DNA of 64,000 nt from Cryptomeria japonica (GCF_030272615.1 NC_081410.1:119910640-119974639); one strand, 5' to 3'; positions 30,796-43,182 are shown, numbered from the stretch's first letter. Numbers and translations are program-made. Notes: generated from the letters alone by a model not told the origin.

Positions 30796-32520
30796 AAGAT
30801 TCTAACTTTTGGCTTGAAAGAGAAAAGAACATCCCAAAAGGACCACTACTATGCACCTTAAAATATCCTTTGTTTCTTTTTCTTAACTAGTTGTGCAATA
30901 ACTTGATACAAGCATATACTACTATGCCTTTAAAGTAGAAACAAACATAGTTCATATCCTCTCACATTAACCCTTAGAGGAAAGATAATGTAGTTTGTAG
31001 ATCTAAGTAGCTTCAGGAACATAATGACATGTAAATCAAGACTTTAAGAACATACAAGAAGAAGAATAGAAGAAAGATCGACAAAAGAGAAGAAACACCA
31101 ATATACGAAAGAAAAACCCTTTCAAGTAAAAAAATCCATACTCCAAAGCAATGAACCAATGTGTTAATCTGCAACAAACATTGTTATAATACACTTGCAG
31201 GCTCAAATCTTTACATGGAGATTTACATCTTGCTCTTCTTTAGTGGAAATCCAACAGAATAACCTTGCAATGAATAATTATCCTCATTATCTCAAGCAAA
31301 GACCCATATTCATAGAGCTACAAGATAGATGCCTAGAAATGCCACATGTCATCATCCTCTCCACTACATGTGTGCAAGACAAAAGATGAATATGCAAGGC
31401 ACTCATTTAACATGCGAACACAAACTTTGCATGAAAAGCATCTACATGCACAACTCCACCTATTTTAGCAATTTTCAAAAATGACTCTTTAATAGTTTTA
31501 CATTAGTTAACTATTAGTATTGATTTTAGTCAGCTCATCCAAGGTGGGACACCTATCTCGTAAATTGATAGGAACCATGTCACCTTTGCCACTTCACATA
31601 TAAGATGACAACTGAAAGTGCCACTCCCACAAATGACATCATTGGATGCACATGAAATTGATTACATAGGCAAATCGTCAACACAATTTCAAAATTAATA
31701 ATTAAATAATCAATGCTAAAAAAATCGAAGGTTGAGACACCTTATTTGTAACATACTTATTAAAGAGTTATTTTTGGTTTATCCATGCCTTATTGGTGAC
31801 CAAATTCCAATGAGTTTTGCTATCACAAAGTTCTCCTTCACCATTTCTACCTTGTTAAGAAACTCATCTTGGATGCAGATACTTGGAACATTTTTATCGA
31901 CTTCTATATTAACATTGCCTATAACAAATCTTCAACCCTTAGATTCAAATTTGAACTGCTTATTTTCCAAATTTCTGAATCCCCTTCATCGGCACTCCTA
32001 TCCTAGGCACAAGTATCCTTCTCACTTGCTCCCAAAGAGGGAGATCCTAGCCTCGCTCTCTACTTCTTTCCATTATCCTTCTTTCACTCCAATTAGCTAT
32101 AATTGTTATAATTCCATAAAAAAACCACTATAACATACACCCTTGTCCCAAGTTTTTTTTGTTTTGATTATTTCTGTTTGGTGTGTTTGATAGAAGAAGA
32201 TGAAGTGCAAAAATGTATTGGAATGTATACAGATTTATTGCAGCAAATAAACAAAGAAAATAGCTTGCAAATACAATATTTTAAATGCTCATAATCAGCT
32301 TTAATCTGAAAGTTCAGAACTGTAGCAAAAATATAGATGCCCAGAAATCTTAATCTCATTACAAACAATTATTAGACATACCCATTTGCAGATCACACAA
32401 AATATTGAACAACAGCAGCAATAACCAAAAAAACTGGCACTTAAAAACCCTAGGCGCCACCCTCAAAACTTCACAAGGTGGTACGGCCTAATCTAGAGCT
32501 GATAAAACAAGGTTTATACA
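30796..32520. other. Intergenic, nothing recognised
   Basis: AT-rich sequence with only short frames and no protein motif, inverted ends or repeats that I could identify. Confidence 0.4.
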
Positions 32521-32779
32521 CCACAAATGTGCCAAATAGGCACTCCAAAACCTAATCGCCCAGCTCAAGAAGTCTCACATCCTCCCAGCCAAGTAATACG
32601 GCCAGCCAAGATGAATGGCCAGCATAATAGGAATAAACAGACAAAAATCTGCAATAAACTCCACAAATGTGCCAACTAGGCACTCCAAAACGTAATCACC
32701 TGACTCAAGAAGTCCCATGTCCTCCCAACCAAGTAGTGCGACAAACCAAGATGGTACAGCCAGCATAAATAGGAATAAA
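32521..32779. repeat. 140-bp tandem duplication, second copy split by LTR element
   Basis: Unit one runs 32521-32660. Unit two starts at 32661 with the same ccacaaatgtgcc and is interrupted at 32779, resuming at 35173 (cagcccaaaatctgcaataaactcc). In unit one the equivalent point is uninterrupted (aggaataaacagac), so it is an empty-site reference. Confidence 0.85.
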
Positions 32780-33862
32780 TGAAATGTCCCCACTTTGAAA
32801 TAGAATTTAATAATAAATAATAATAATATTATTAGAATACAAAAGAATTAAAATAAAATTTAAAAAAAAAGGAAATAATATAATTAAAATTTAATTAAAT
32901 TAATGAATCGTCAAAAGGTATGGAAGGAAAAGTTGTGACTCCCTCAAACATGGGATATAAAAGGGAGAAGAGAACCTCATTTGAGAAGGGGATAATTGTG
33001 GAATCAGAAGTGCAGATCTGATCATGAAAGGTTTTGTCCCTTTCAAAGGGCATATATAATGAAGAGTTGCACTCTTTCAAAGGGTGCTAATGGTGGAAAG
33101 GGCATGTCTCTTGCCAAAGGGCATACATGATGAAGAGGTGTGACCTCTCCCTCACATTGAGAGATATAAAGGAAAGGAATCAAAAGCATCCAGTGACAGC
33201 ACTATGGATCAGATCAGATCAGAACTGTTATTAATTTACAGGCAGTAACATCTTTGTTCTTGGTGGTATGCATGGGGATGAGCTGAATATGTATGCTTAA
33301 TATATGAAGCCTGATAATGTTCTTGTGCAGAATTTAATAGTAATATTAATATAGACTCCAATATGTATGACAGTTTAATAATGCCTTTCTATCACTAACT
33401 GTTCATATGACAATAAAGTAAATTATATGATGGAGTCTGTAATACCTTTCAATCTCATCATCCAATTATGGAGGGAGAATACAAGGAAGCAAGAGCACTA
33501 GGCTCCAGCAGGTACGCCAACCCCGAGTGTGGCCCAAGATACCAAGTTGACGAGGTCCTTGGTGCCCTTGGGCTTGTTGGAGAGGGATAGACTTGAGGCG
33601 CCTCGTGTGATTCTCCTTGAGCTCCATAATGGGGACAGGTGTAGGGAGAGAAAGGGTTGTTGAATCCTTCATATAAACTAGGCAATATATAAAGAATGTT
33701 GAATATATGATCTATCATAGCATAATGGAAATGTTGACTAACCTGTTTTGCAGGTTCTACACAAGCTTTAGTTGACAATAGTGTCCCTCTATTGTATTTA
33801 CTATGCACTAAAATTGTGATTCAAGGTCAAAATATAAGATGGTCCCATTAGGGGACATTACA
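32780..33862 (+). repeat. 5' LTR of short element (1,083 bp)
   Basis: Starts TGAAATGTCCCC, ends ATTACA. It contains a TATA box (gggatataaaaggg near 32950) and a second tataaagg near 33170. Matches the 3' LTR throughout, with scattered substitutions and small indels. Confidence 0.93.
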
Positions 33863-33864
33863 AT

Positions 33865-33877
33865 TGGTATCAGAGCC
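33865..33877 (+). promoter_or_regulatory. Primer binding site, tRNA-iMet type
   Basis: TGGTATCAGAGCC two bases after the LTR, exact match to the plant initiator tRNA-Met 3' end complement. Confidence 0.93.
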
Positions 33878-34080
33878 TTGATCCTGCCATCCTCCAGGGT
33901 AAAGAAGAATCAATAAATCAATTTAGTCAATGAGAAGGAATCTCACAATGCGTGTATTTATGTGTATGCTCGGTGTCTGATAAGTTTCCAGCATGTTTAT
34001 TCCATGTGTGTTTCCAAAGCCATTTCATATTGCAATCATTTTGAACACTCTATGATCATTGCTTGAGGACAAGCAATCTT

Positions 34081-34092
34081 GAGTGGGGCGGA
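34081..34092 (+). promoter_or_regulatory. Polypurine tract of short element
   Basis: GAGTGGGGCGGA one base before the 3' LTR; a nearly pure purine run in the expected place. Confidence 0.75.
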
Positions 34093-34093
34093 C

Positions 34094-35167
34094 TGTAATG
34101 TCCCCACTTTGAAATAGAATTTAATAATAAATAATAATAATATTAAAATACAAAAGAATAAAAAATGAAATTTAAATTAAAATATAAAATAATATAATTA
34201 AAATTTAATTAAGTTAATGAATGGTCAAAATGCATGGAAGGAAAAGTTGTGACTCCCAAACATGGGATATAAAAGGGAGAAGAGAACCTCATTTGAGAAG
34301 GAGATAATTGTGGAATCAGAAGTGCAGATCTGATCGGTTGTGTCCCTTTCAAAGGGCAGATATAATGAAGAGTTGCACTCTTTCAAAGGGTGCTAATGGT
34401 GGAAAAGGGATGTCTCTTGCCAAAGGGCATACATGATGAAGAGGAGTGACCTCTCCCTCACATTGAGAGATATAAAGGAAAGGAATCAAAAGCATCCAGT
34501 GACAGCACTATGGATAAGATCAGATCAGAACTGTTATGAAGTTACAGGCAGTAACATCTTTGTTCTTGGTGCTATGCATGGGGATGAGCTGAATATGTAT
34601 GCTTAATATATGAAGCCTGATAATGTTCTTATGCAGAATTTAATAGTAATATTAATATAGACTCCAATATGTATGACAGTTTAATAATGCCTTTCTATCA
34701 CTAACTGTTCATATGACAATAAAGTAAATTATATGATGGAGTCTGTAATACCTTTCAATCTCACCATCCAATTATGGAAGGAGAATACAAGGAAGCAAGA
34801 GCACTAGGCTCCAGCAGGTACGCCAACCTTGAGTGTGGGCCAAGAGGCCAAGTTGATGAGGTCCTTGGTGCTCTTGGGCTTGTTGGAGAGGGATAGACTC
34901 AAGGTGCCTTGTGCGATTCTCCTTGAGCTCCATAATGGGGTTGGGTGTAGGGAGAGAAAGGGTTGTTCAATCCTTCATATAAATTGGGCAATATATAAAG
35001 GATGTTGAATATATGATCTATAAGCATAATGGAAATGTTGTCTAACCTGTTTTGCAGGTTCTAGACCAAGCTTTAGTTGACAATAGTGTCCCTCTATTGT
35101 ATTTACTATGCACTAAAATTGTGATTCAATGTCAGAATATAAGAGGGTCCCATTAGGGGGCATTACA
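34094..35167 (+). repeat. 3' LTR of short element (1,074 bp)
   Basis: Starts TGTAATGTCCCC and ends CATTACA, then the duplicated ATAAA. Aligns end to end with 32780-33862. Confidence 0.93.
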
Positions 35168-35172
35168 ATAAA

Positions 35173-35950
35173 CAGCCCAAAATCTGCAATAAACTCCGCA
35201 TCCTTCCTCTCCCAAACTCTGTGAATAATCTTCGACAAACAAAGCTCTGAAATCTGACAAAGAAAACTGAATCTTTGAAACCACTGAAGCACAAACGTGA
35301 TTCCTGAGATGAAATCACCAAAAAAGCTTCCAAATTGGGTCTTTCATGAACGTGTAAGATGTTCCTTGCAAGGATTTTCATCCTCACAAAGCCATAGGAA
35401 AAACAAAATCGACAGGTAAGAGAGATTTCCAAAATATCAAATCAAACATATCGAATGAGCTTCCCAAACTTGCTTTTATAGCACTCCCGAAAGCTACGCC
35501 CCAAATAGAGTTGCTTTTAATTTAATTTGAAAACCCTTATGTCTTCAAAGTGGTACCCATTTCAATATGACCCCTTTTAATAAATATTTAAACTTTTTAT
35601 TTTAGTATTTGGCACCCATATAGTCCTCAATTAAATAAATTAAAATAATGCTAAAATTAAATCTTTAATTTAACTTTATATTTTTATAATTTATCATTAT
35701 TTAATTCAAAAGCACTAGACTATATCAAATATTGAGATATCATCATTAACTGCATCCACCAATCAATCTAATAATAGTAATACTGACAACTGGCTTAGTC
35801 GATGCTCGAAATTAACTTACAAAAAATAGTATGGGAAAACCATCCAAATCCACTCCAGAAAAGGGTGTTATGCACATCTCAACCATCTAAGCTCAAAGAA
35901 ACAACTGTCATTGCCAACTACTGGATCATAATGTCATCAAGAGTTCCCTA
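35173..35950. other. Intergenic, nothing recognised
   Basis: Continuation of the 140-bp duplicated host sequence for about 30 bp, then AT-rich sequence with no motif seen. An 89-codon minus-strand frame at 35163-35432 has no recognisable domain. Confidence 0.4.
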
Positions 35951-35955
35951 ACCCT

Positions 35956-37720
35956 TGTTGGTGTAATTAAGGCATTTTACCTCAATTAATTCTTTCCTAA
36001 GTCCCCTTTCTAACTTGTTAGAGCAGTGTTGTCGTTAGCCTATTTTGCTATGGTCCCATACGCTAACAATGGTTTTCTAGGGACTTTGGTGACATTTGGC
36101 CAAGCCGTTGTCAATTGCATTCAGTTTTGAGCAGTTTTGGAGGAGTTTCTAGACACTTAGTAAGTCAGTGGGGGGCCAGTCCAGGTCTGTTGATGGACTC
36201 ATTATTGATAATCACGTTGGTGATAATTGTTAAAAGCAGACTTATTGATATTTTCTATAGTCGTTGGATTTAATTTAATTGGGATAAATTTTAAATTAAT
36301 AACAGTTAAATTAAAAATTTAAAAGATTTAACTTAATCGTAATATTAATTTATGACTATAGAGGGAACATAAGATAAAGTTAAGTGAAAAATATTAAATG
36401 TTCCCCTTTCTTATGTACTTGAGCATCCCTTTGGGAGGGAGTGGGTTTAAATTAAAAACAATTAAATAAAATTACTCCTCCTTGGGTGTTCGGTTTTGAG
36501 GCCTTATTAAGGCATTTTGAGAGCTCATTCTCTTCATGTTTGGTTGGAGATTTTCAAAGCTTGTTTATAGGAGAGTTCATCTCAAGGGATTGTGAGGAAA
36601 AAAAACCTCATAAGCAACATTCTTCATTCGATTGCAAGATACAGTTTGGAGAATCACTTGGAGTTTTCACACAGGAAACTCAATTTGGATTGGCAGAGAT
36701 TTATATTTTCAGATTTATGGAGGAGTTGCATATTGTTGAAGATTTGGAGTGCAGATTTGGAGGAGGAATGAAGTGTTTTGTTTGCTGAATTGCTATTATT
36801 GCTGGGCCGTCCCCTTTCAAGCTGGATATTCCTTTCTATGCTGGCTGACCCTTTCCAGTTTGCTCACATGGACGTCTAGAGGTGTGAAGCTGTTGCTGTT
36901 ACTGATTTCTGAGGCATTTAGAAGGAAGTTGAAGCTTATCTTAACCTCTCATTCATTGCTGATCAAGTTAGTTTGTTGTGGAGTTGCACACTCAGAGTTT
37001 GAGCTTGAAAAACACAGATTTGGTGAATAGCAAGGGCATTGTCATTGCTGCATTTTGTGGGTATGTAAGATGTAGATAATAGATGATATTTTATGATCTG
37101 GATTGTCATTATTTCAAAGAAAAAATGAGTATTTAAGTCTGATTTTAAATCTAGAATTTTCAGCAATGTTATTTTTGAAGTTTCCAGTATATTTCCTACA
37201 ATATAATTATAGCAATATTATCTTTGAAACCTACACTTAATTTGGCATTGTGGAACATTGTAAAACACATCAAACACGCTCCGAAGAACAAAAAAACATC
37301 AGACAACAAACAAGGCTGCCTACTACAATTGCATAGGAGTAGTTGGAGCATCTCCACTTTAGGTGGACTTATCATGTTATTACTTTAACATATCCACCTT
37401 TCATGGTTGCACTTTTCCACCTTTGGTGGGTGATCCACCTTAAGTGGTGTTATCACACTACCATTTTTCCACTGTAGGTGGGATGAGAGCTTTTCACTTT
37501 GGTTATCATGTAATGAGGTTACGACTCTTGTCTTTATCTCATTCACTCCCATGTTCTCACCCTGGCTATATAACCAAGGGGTTCCTATGTATTTTTGACT
37601 GGTTCATTGCATCATTGATGAGAATACAACTTGTTCTTGTCTCTATTGCTCTTTCTTGTTATTGTGCTATTCATTAGGCCTCTAGATCTTGGGTAGCTAT
37701 CTCCATAGCCAATTCTTACA
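35956..37720 (+). repeat. 5' LTR of copia C, split by an insertion
   Basis: The first ~55 bp (TGTTGGTGTAATTAAGGC...) match the start of the 3' LTR. Then foreign sequence runs from about 36016 to 37308, and the match resumes near 37330 (gtagttggagcatctcc) to the end at 37720 (attcttaca). A TATA box ctatataacc lies near 37564. Confidence 0.9.
36016..37308 (+). mobile_element. LTR-like insert (probable solo LTR) in copia C 5' LTR
   Basis: Begins TGTTAGAGCAG and ends CAGACAACA, consistent with LTR termini TGTT...AACA, about 1,293 bp. There is no coding capacity beyond chance frames (the 100- and 93-codon frames have no motif). It sits exactly where copia C's LTR is interrupted. A clean target duplication was not found (flanks taact and aacaa), so solo-LTR status is an inference from ends and size. 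Confidence 0.6.
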
Positions 37721-37733
37721 TGGTATCAGAGCC
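37721..37733 (+). promoter_or_regulatory. Primer binding site of copia C, tRNA-iMet type
   Basis: TGGTATCAGAGCC directly abuts the LTR end; exact family sequence. Confidence 0.94.
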
Positions 37734-39201
37734 AATAAGGAGCCATTGAATAGTCTTTTTGAAGAGTTCTCGATGCATTAGAAGATTGGCATCTTGGGGA
37801 TTTGTGGTGCAAAGCATTTTTGGAGTATCCTAAGCCAAATCTGAGGCCATTTTTGGATTCAGAAGGTCGTTTCCAGCAAAAATTGCCTTTCATTCCATTC
37901 AAATCGGACATCGGAGGCTCTAGATCTCACCTTTTGAAGGTTGAGTACATTTATTTCAAAAAAAAAAATATTTTCTAGTATTCTACGGAAAAAAATTATT
38001 CTTTCAAAATTTTACCACTGCAAAATATTTTTTTTAATTTATTTGTGAAGTTTTTTTGAAAAAGAATTCAAATAAAAAAAAACAACAAACTTTGTTTTAA
38101 TCTGCAGCCTTACAGCATGTGCAAAGTTTGTACAAACCTATGCGAACCGCAAGTCCGTACCCTATAGTGGTATGCCTGCACCAACAATTTCCTACCTCTA
38201 CTTTCTGGCTTGTCCTTACCAGCATCTCATCGGCTGTCCCGATTGGCGTCCTCCCATGATCCTCTGGCATTGACTCTCTCCACGATGCACTCCATGACGA
38301 GTCTCAGCAACCATAACCGTTGTGATATCCCAACGTTCATTGCTTTTCCAGCGACCCTCATTTTTTGGGTTGTGCATCATACTCTTGATGGTTTTCTTTG
38401 TTCTTTGGCAACCCTACATCACCCTCATCCCTGGAGTGCCTCACGTCCGGCAACTTCGTTCTGTTCTCTAGCAAGTTCACCCTTGATTCCATTGGCGGCG
38501 ACTCACTATCTCCCTACCGCACATTTTACGTGAATCCAAACCTGTGACTTTGCACCACATGGTGGGAACACAGAACATGAAGATCTGGTCCACATGAAGC
38601 TTGATCGAACACAGACACGACACGTGGCAACATTTAATTGGTTTGTAAGACCTAGTCACACTGCCACATCATCACCATACAACCACCTTAGTGACACGTG
38701 TCACTATATGATTAGTGAGCACAATCCAGTTAAGTGCCATGTCATCAATTCGTACAAGACATGTCAACGTTGAGTTGGCACCATGTCAAATATTTGTACT
38801 ACTCAATCAGTAGTGATCCTAAGCCCAGTCAACAGTATTTGTACATGCCACGTCACACTGCATAGTCAGCTTGCTAATGTCATCCTACGCAGGGGGTATT
38901 TTTGCTGCAACGATCATATGGCCATCAAATTTAGGCCAGTAAAGTGTTGATGTCAACACTATGTCCGCACATTTTAATGAAAATTTAGACCCCCTCTCCA
39001 TTGAGCTTTGATTTCACAATCTGACTTTGAGGGCTCATAACTTGGTCATTTGAGGCCTTTTTCAGTGCAATTTTTTTTAATTGTGCTAATTTTTCGTGTA
39101 CTCCACAATGGTGTGGTTATTTTCTAATTTTGGTGAATTGGGGGGGTGTCTAGTGTAATCGTGCCTCTCTTTCTTTCCTTGGTGCTCTTTCCTTTTCAAT
39201 C
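37734..39201 (+). other. Copia C leader, non-coding
   Basis: About 1.5 kb between the primer site and gag, with poly-A-rich and C-rich stretches but no convincing protein. The 107-codon frame at 38210-38533 has no known motif. Unusually long for a copia leader; an undetected insertion is possible. Confidence 0.5.
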
Positions 39202-40322
39202 ATGGGTTCTCCTAAGTTTCCTCTTTTAATTCCACATATTTATGCAACATGGAAAGTACATGCATGTAGTAAACTTATGGAAAAAGGATTAACTCATTAC
39301 ATTGATGGAACTATTAAAGAAACATTAGATCTTAAAGCTGATCCTAATGTGCACATGGAATGGCTCACTAAAACTACTATGGCTCTTGGAACATTAAGGA
39401 AGTATGTATCAGCCAATCTTATCTTTCACTTTGATAAGTGTAAGAAAGTTAAATATATTGGCAAAAGTTTGGTCAATTGTATGGCCAAGTTGATGAGATT
39501 AGGGACTACAAACTTGACAATGATCTCACAAATTTGGATCCTAAGACTTTTGATACAATCCAAGCCTATCTTATCTTTTACATTGATAAGTGTAAGAAAG
39601 TTAAATATGCTTGGCAAAAGCTTGGTCAATTGTATGGCCAAGTTGATGAGATTAGGGACTACAACTTGACAATGATCTCACAAATTTGGATCCTAAGACT
39701 TTTGATACAATCCAAGACTATGTAACTAAAGCAAATGAGCTAAGAGCGCAACTCAAGGATTGTGGCATTGATAAGAAGATGCACAGTTGGTCTTCAATTG
39801 GTTGGACAGGCTTCCTTCCGAGTATGCAGCCTTTGTTTCTAGCTTCCAAACCCATCGGTTGACTATGGGTAGTGCCTACACTACACCTCCATTTGATTCT
39901 TTCACGTAAATGTTGATGCTTTAGCAATTAAAGTTGATCACCATGGGGATTCTCAAGTCTTCTAAGTCAAAATCTTTGGTGGCTAATCAAAGGAATCAAG
40001 GAAAAGGCAAGAATCAAAGAAAATCTAAGCCAAAGCCACGAAAGGATAGAGCACAATCATCCTCTCCACAACACAACAATTCTTCATCTTCTTCCACGAA
40101 GGGAAATTAAAACAAGAAGGAGAAACCAAATTGTTCATATTGCAAGAAAGTTGGTCATGATGACCATTGTTGCCACACCAAGCAAATCGATGAGTTGACA
40201 AATATCATCAAAAAGAACAACATCAATTTGCCATTCGCTTACAAAAGGAAGGACCCATCTCCTTCTACTTCCTCACAGTCAAATAGAAAAGGGCAAGTGT
40301 TTGTGGCAACTAAAAGTTCTTA
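39202..40322 (+). pseudogene. Copia C gag
   Basis: Opens with MGSPKFPLLIPHIYATWK, close to the usual copia gag start, then a helical stretch. A 152-bp tandem duplication (39417-39720) and shifts break the frame. Near 40132 the zinc knuckle CSYCKKVGHDDHCC is intact (CX2CX4HX4C), after a basic, serine-rich stretch. It would form virus-like particles. The frame reaches the protease after a stop at about 40321. Confidence 0.78.
39417..39720 (+). repeat. 152-bp tandem duplication in copia C gag
   Basis: Units 39417-39568 and 39569-39720 share long exact stretches, for example the run from ggtcaattgtatggccaag to tgatacaatccaag. One unit has lost a base (acaaacttg/acaacttg), so the duplication is not brand new. 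152 is not a multiple of three, so it shifts the frame. Confidence 0.9.
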
Positions 40323-41640
40323 ACAGCAATGGATACTTGAGTCAAGTGACTCTAATCACATGGGTTCTAGAAAAAACAATTTTCTTCATTGGAACCATTC
40401 AAGGTACCTCACATTTTCATAGGTGATGATACACAAGTGGAAGTTGATGGGAAAGGTTCGGTTGACATGGATGATGGAACATTTGAAAATGTTCTTTATG
40501 TTCTTGACTTGAGTACCAACCTTCTCTCAATCTACCAAATCAATCACTTTGGAAATGGAAAGAAAGTTGAGTTTCTACCTGATTCATTTGTGATCAAAGA
40601 ACTTAAGGATGATGCCTTGGTTGCAGTGGGACAAGCCAATCACAACACTTGACTTTAACTCATTCTCCCACTTTGTGCCTCAATCTCCTTCTAAAGCCTT
40701 TCTCACTCATTCAAGTTCAAAAAGTAAGCTATGGCATGAGCGGTTTGGACATCTCAATTACCACTACCTTTAGCAGTTTAGCTCCAAGGATATGGTCATA
40801 GGTCTCACTCAAATGAGCTTTTTAGATGGTGTATGTCTAGGTTGTTCTATGGGTAAGCATCCATAAGAGAAGTTTGACAAAGGGAAGTCTTAAAGAGCTT
40901 TGGAAGTTCTTCAATTAGTTCACAATGACATAGCAAGCCCATTTCCAGTGTTGTCATTTAGCAAGGCTCGCTATGTCCTCGCCTTCATTGATGACTACTC
41001 CCACTTCACTTGGGTCTACTTTCTTTGTCACAAGAATGAAGTTTTTGACAAGTGTCTAGCCTTCAAGGCTCATGTTGAGAAGCAATCAGGGAAGCAAGTC
41101 AAGATTCTTTGTACAGACAATGGAAGGGAATATGCGACCAATCACATTGTCAAATTTTGTACTCTTGAGGGGATTGATCTTCAACACTCACTTGCCTACC
41201 CTCCATAGCAGAATGGTGTTGCAAAAAGGAAGAATAGAACCCTTAAGGAGATGGCTAGCTCCATGATCCATGCTCGTTCTCTTGGTCTTGCATTTTGGGT
41301 AGAAGTCGTTACTTGTGCCACACACATCAAAATCGGGTTCCCCACAAGGCATAGAGAGGAATGACTCCTTTTGAGGCTTGGTGTGGTAGAAAACCAATTG
41401 TGAGGCACATTAGAGTTTTTGGCTCATCACCTTGGGCACAAATACCTCTAGAGAATCGCAAGGAATTGGAACCTCAAAGTAGGCCTTGCATCTTTGTTGG
41501 ATATCTTGATGGTATCAAGGCATATAGACTTTTGGATCTAAAGACACATGAGCTATTCACTGCAAGGAGTGTTCACTTTGAGGAAACCTCTCCTAGCTTG
41601 GTCTCTAATCCTCATCATCCTTCCTCCATAGTGTAAAGTG
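40323..41640 (+). pseudogene. Copia C protease and integrase
   Basis: Near 40325 the protease active site appears as ESSDSNHMGS in place of DSG, probably inactive. NLLSIYQI and KLWHERFGHLNYH mark the GAG-pre-integrase part. Integrase shows LVHNDIASPF (first Asp), FIDDYSHFTWVYF and CTDNGREY (second Asp). A TAG at 41206 precedes QNGVAKRKN, where the family's catalytic Glu has become Lys. The C-terminal part (41361-41636) keeps GSSPWAQIP and IFVGYLDGIKAYRL. The enzyme would be dead even without the stops. Confidence 0.88.
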
Positions 41641-41929
41641 ATGATAGTGACTCAGATGATTCTAACTCAACTTTGACTCGCAAGTTCACACCTCTGCAGG
41701 GTTCACTTGAAGTCGAGGATACTCGTCCTTCATCTCCTACAAGATCTTGTTGGGCTCGATAGACTCTTGAGTCAGCAAGTAATCTTGTTGGGGATCCTTC
41801 CAACAGTCAAAGGACTCAATCACAACATTAGCATCTTCCACATGTTTACATTGCCAGTGCTTCTGAACCACAATCCTTTAAGGAAGCATCAGGGGTTCCT
41901 GAGTGGGATTCGGCAATAGAGTAAGAGTA

Positions 41930-42780
41930 AAGTTCCTTGATGAGGAACCACATATGGGACTTAGTTCCTCTCCCTAAGGGGAGAAAGATGGTTTGATGTA
42001 AGTGGGTCTGTGGGACCAAGTATGCAATTCATGAAGTGTGGATAAGTTCAAAGCTCGGCTTGTGGCAAAAGGTTTCTCATAGGTTCCTAGTGTTTATTAT
42101 GTAGAGACCTTTGCCCCCATTGCTAAGATGAACTCCATTCGCTTAAGTTGCTATTGTCATAGCTTATGGTTGGGTTGTATGCCAAATGGATGTGAAGGGT
42201 GCATTTCTTCATAGGGATCTTCTGGAAGAGATTTACACGGAGTAGTCACAGGGATTCATTGAAGATTCTTCTTTGGTTTGTTGATTGAGGAAGTCTACCT
42301 ATGGCCTCAAGCAGGCCCCTCGGGCTTGGTATGTCAAGATGGATTCCTTTCTTCTCTTAGCAGGATTCACCAAGTGTCATTCAAATCCAAATGTCTTCAT
42401 TTTGTGACAAGATGACTATCATTTGCTACTTGTGCTATATGTTGATGACTTGATCATTACAGGGAATACCTCATCCATCATTGACATTGTCAACTCTACC
42501 TTGCATGACAGATTTGCTATGACTAACTTGGGCCTTTTGCACTACTTTCATGGGATTGAGATCTCACGGTCTTCTTCCAAGATTACACTTGCTCTACCCA
42601 AGTAAGCTCTTGATCTTCTTGCTTGGTTCCACATGGCTGATTTTAAGCCCACACCGACTCCCTTTCTTTCAAGATTCAAGCTTGAGGCAAAGCATTCCAC
42701 TCCACTTAATAATCCCACTTTGTATTGTCAACTTGTTGGGAATCTCATTTACTTGACTCACACACACTATATCAGGGAGT
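41930..42780 (+). pseudogene. Copia C reverse transcriptase
   Basis: Readings in order: [55 protein letters not shown], then the active site LLVLYVDDLIITG (42423 onward), LLHYFHGIEI and a QLVGNLIYLTHT end. Many stops and at least two shifts interrupt it, but block order is complete. It lies downstream of a serine-rich linker from about 41640. Confidence 0.88.
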
Positions 42781-42911
42781 TGATACATAAGTAGGTCATT
42801 GATTTGCAGTATTTTCCTATAGTAGAGCAGGTTGTAGATATCTTCACCAAACCCTTCACTGAGAGTAAGTATCATCAATTGCAAACTCTCTTGAGGGTGC
42901 AGAATATTTAA
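42775..42911 (+). pseudogene. Copia C pol tail, RNase H deleted
   Basis: Straight after YLTHTHY the reading jumps to IRELIHK, VDIFTKPFTE and HQLQTLL, the last residues of copia pol. The RNase H core (the usual ADWAG, TSG and E-A-E-Y blocks) is missing, an internal deletion of several hundred bases. It ends at a TAA near 42909. Confidence 0.85.
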
Positions 42912-43170
42912 TTAGGGGGGGGTAGTTGACTTCTCCATTCTATCTTATGGGGGGGACTTTTTCCTCACTAGAGCTTTTGTCCTGCTCATTCTTTTTTGAG
43001 AGTTCTTTTATGATTGATCTCTCTTTTGGGGGAGAGTTTTTTTCCCACTGGGTTTTCTCCCTTTCTCCGTTTGTGAGAGATTGCATTGCATTTGTACAAG
43101 GGTACTAACATGGCCTAGTTGTTGAGACCCATCTTGCATTGATAGCTTTTGTACATTCTCCGTGAGTTGC

Positions 43171-43182
43171 AGTTAAGGGGGG
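43171..43182 (+). promoter_or_regulatory. Polypurine tract of copia C
   Basis: AGTTAAGGGGGG directly before the 3' LTR start at 43183; another G run sits at 42915-42922. Confidence 0.7.

Larger units (their letters stand above)
32780..35167 (+). mobile_element. Short non-autonomous LTR element (TRIM/LARD-like)
   Basis: Two ~1.08-kb direct repeats flank only 231 bp of internal sequence, which carries a tRNA-Met primer site at the left and a polypurine tract at the right and no coding region. The 5-bp target duplication ATAAA is exact (32775-32779 and 35168-35172). TRIMs usually have short LTRs, so long LTRs with almost no interior make this an unusual member of the non-autonomous class. Mobilisation must rely on proteins of another element. 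Confidence 0.93.

Noticed and set aside
38210-38533. 107-codon ORF in copia C leader
   Set aside because: Ser/Leu/His-rich, no family resemblance; leaders are non-coding.
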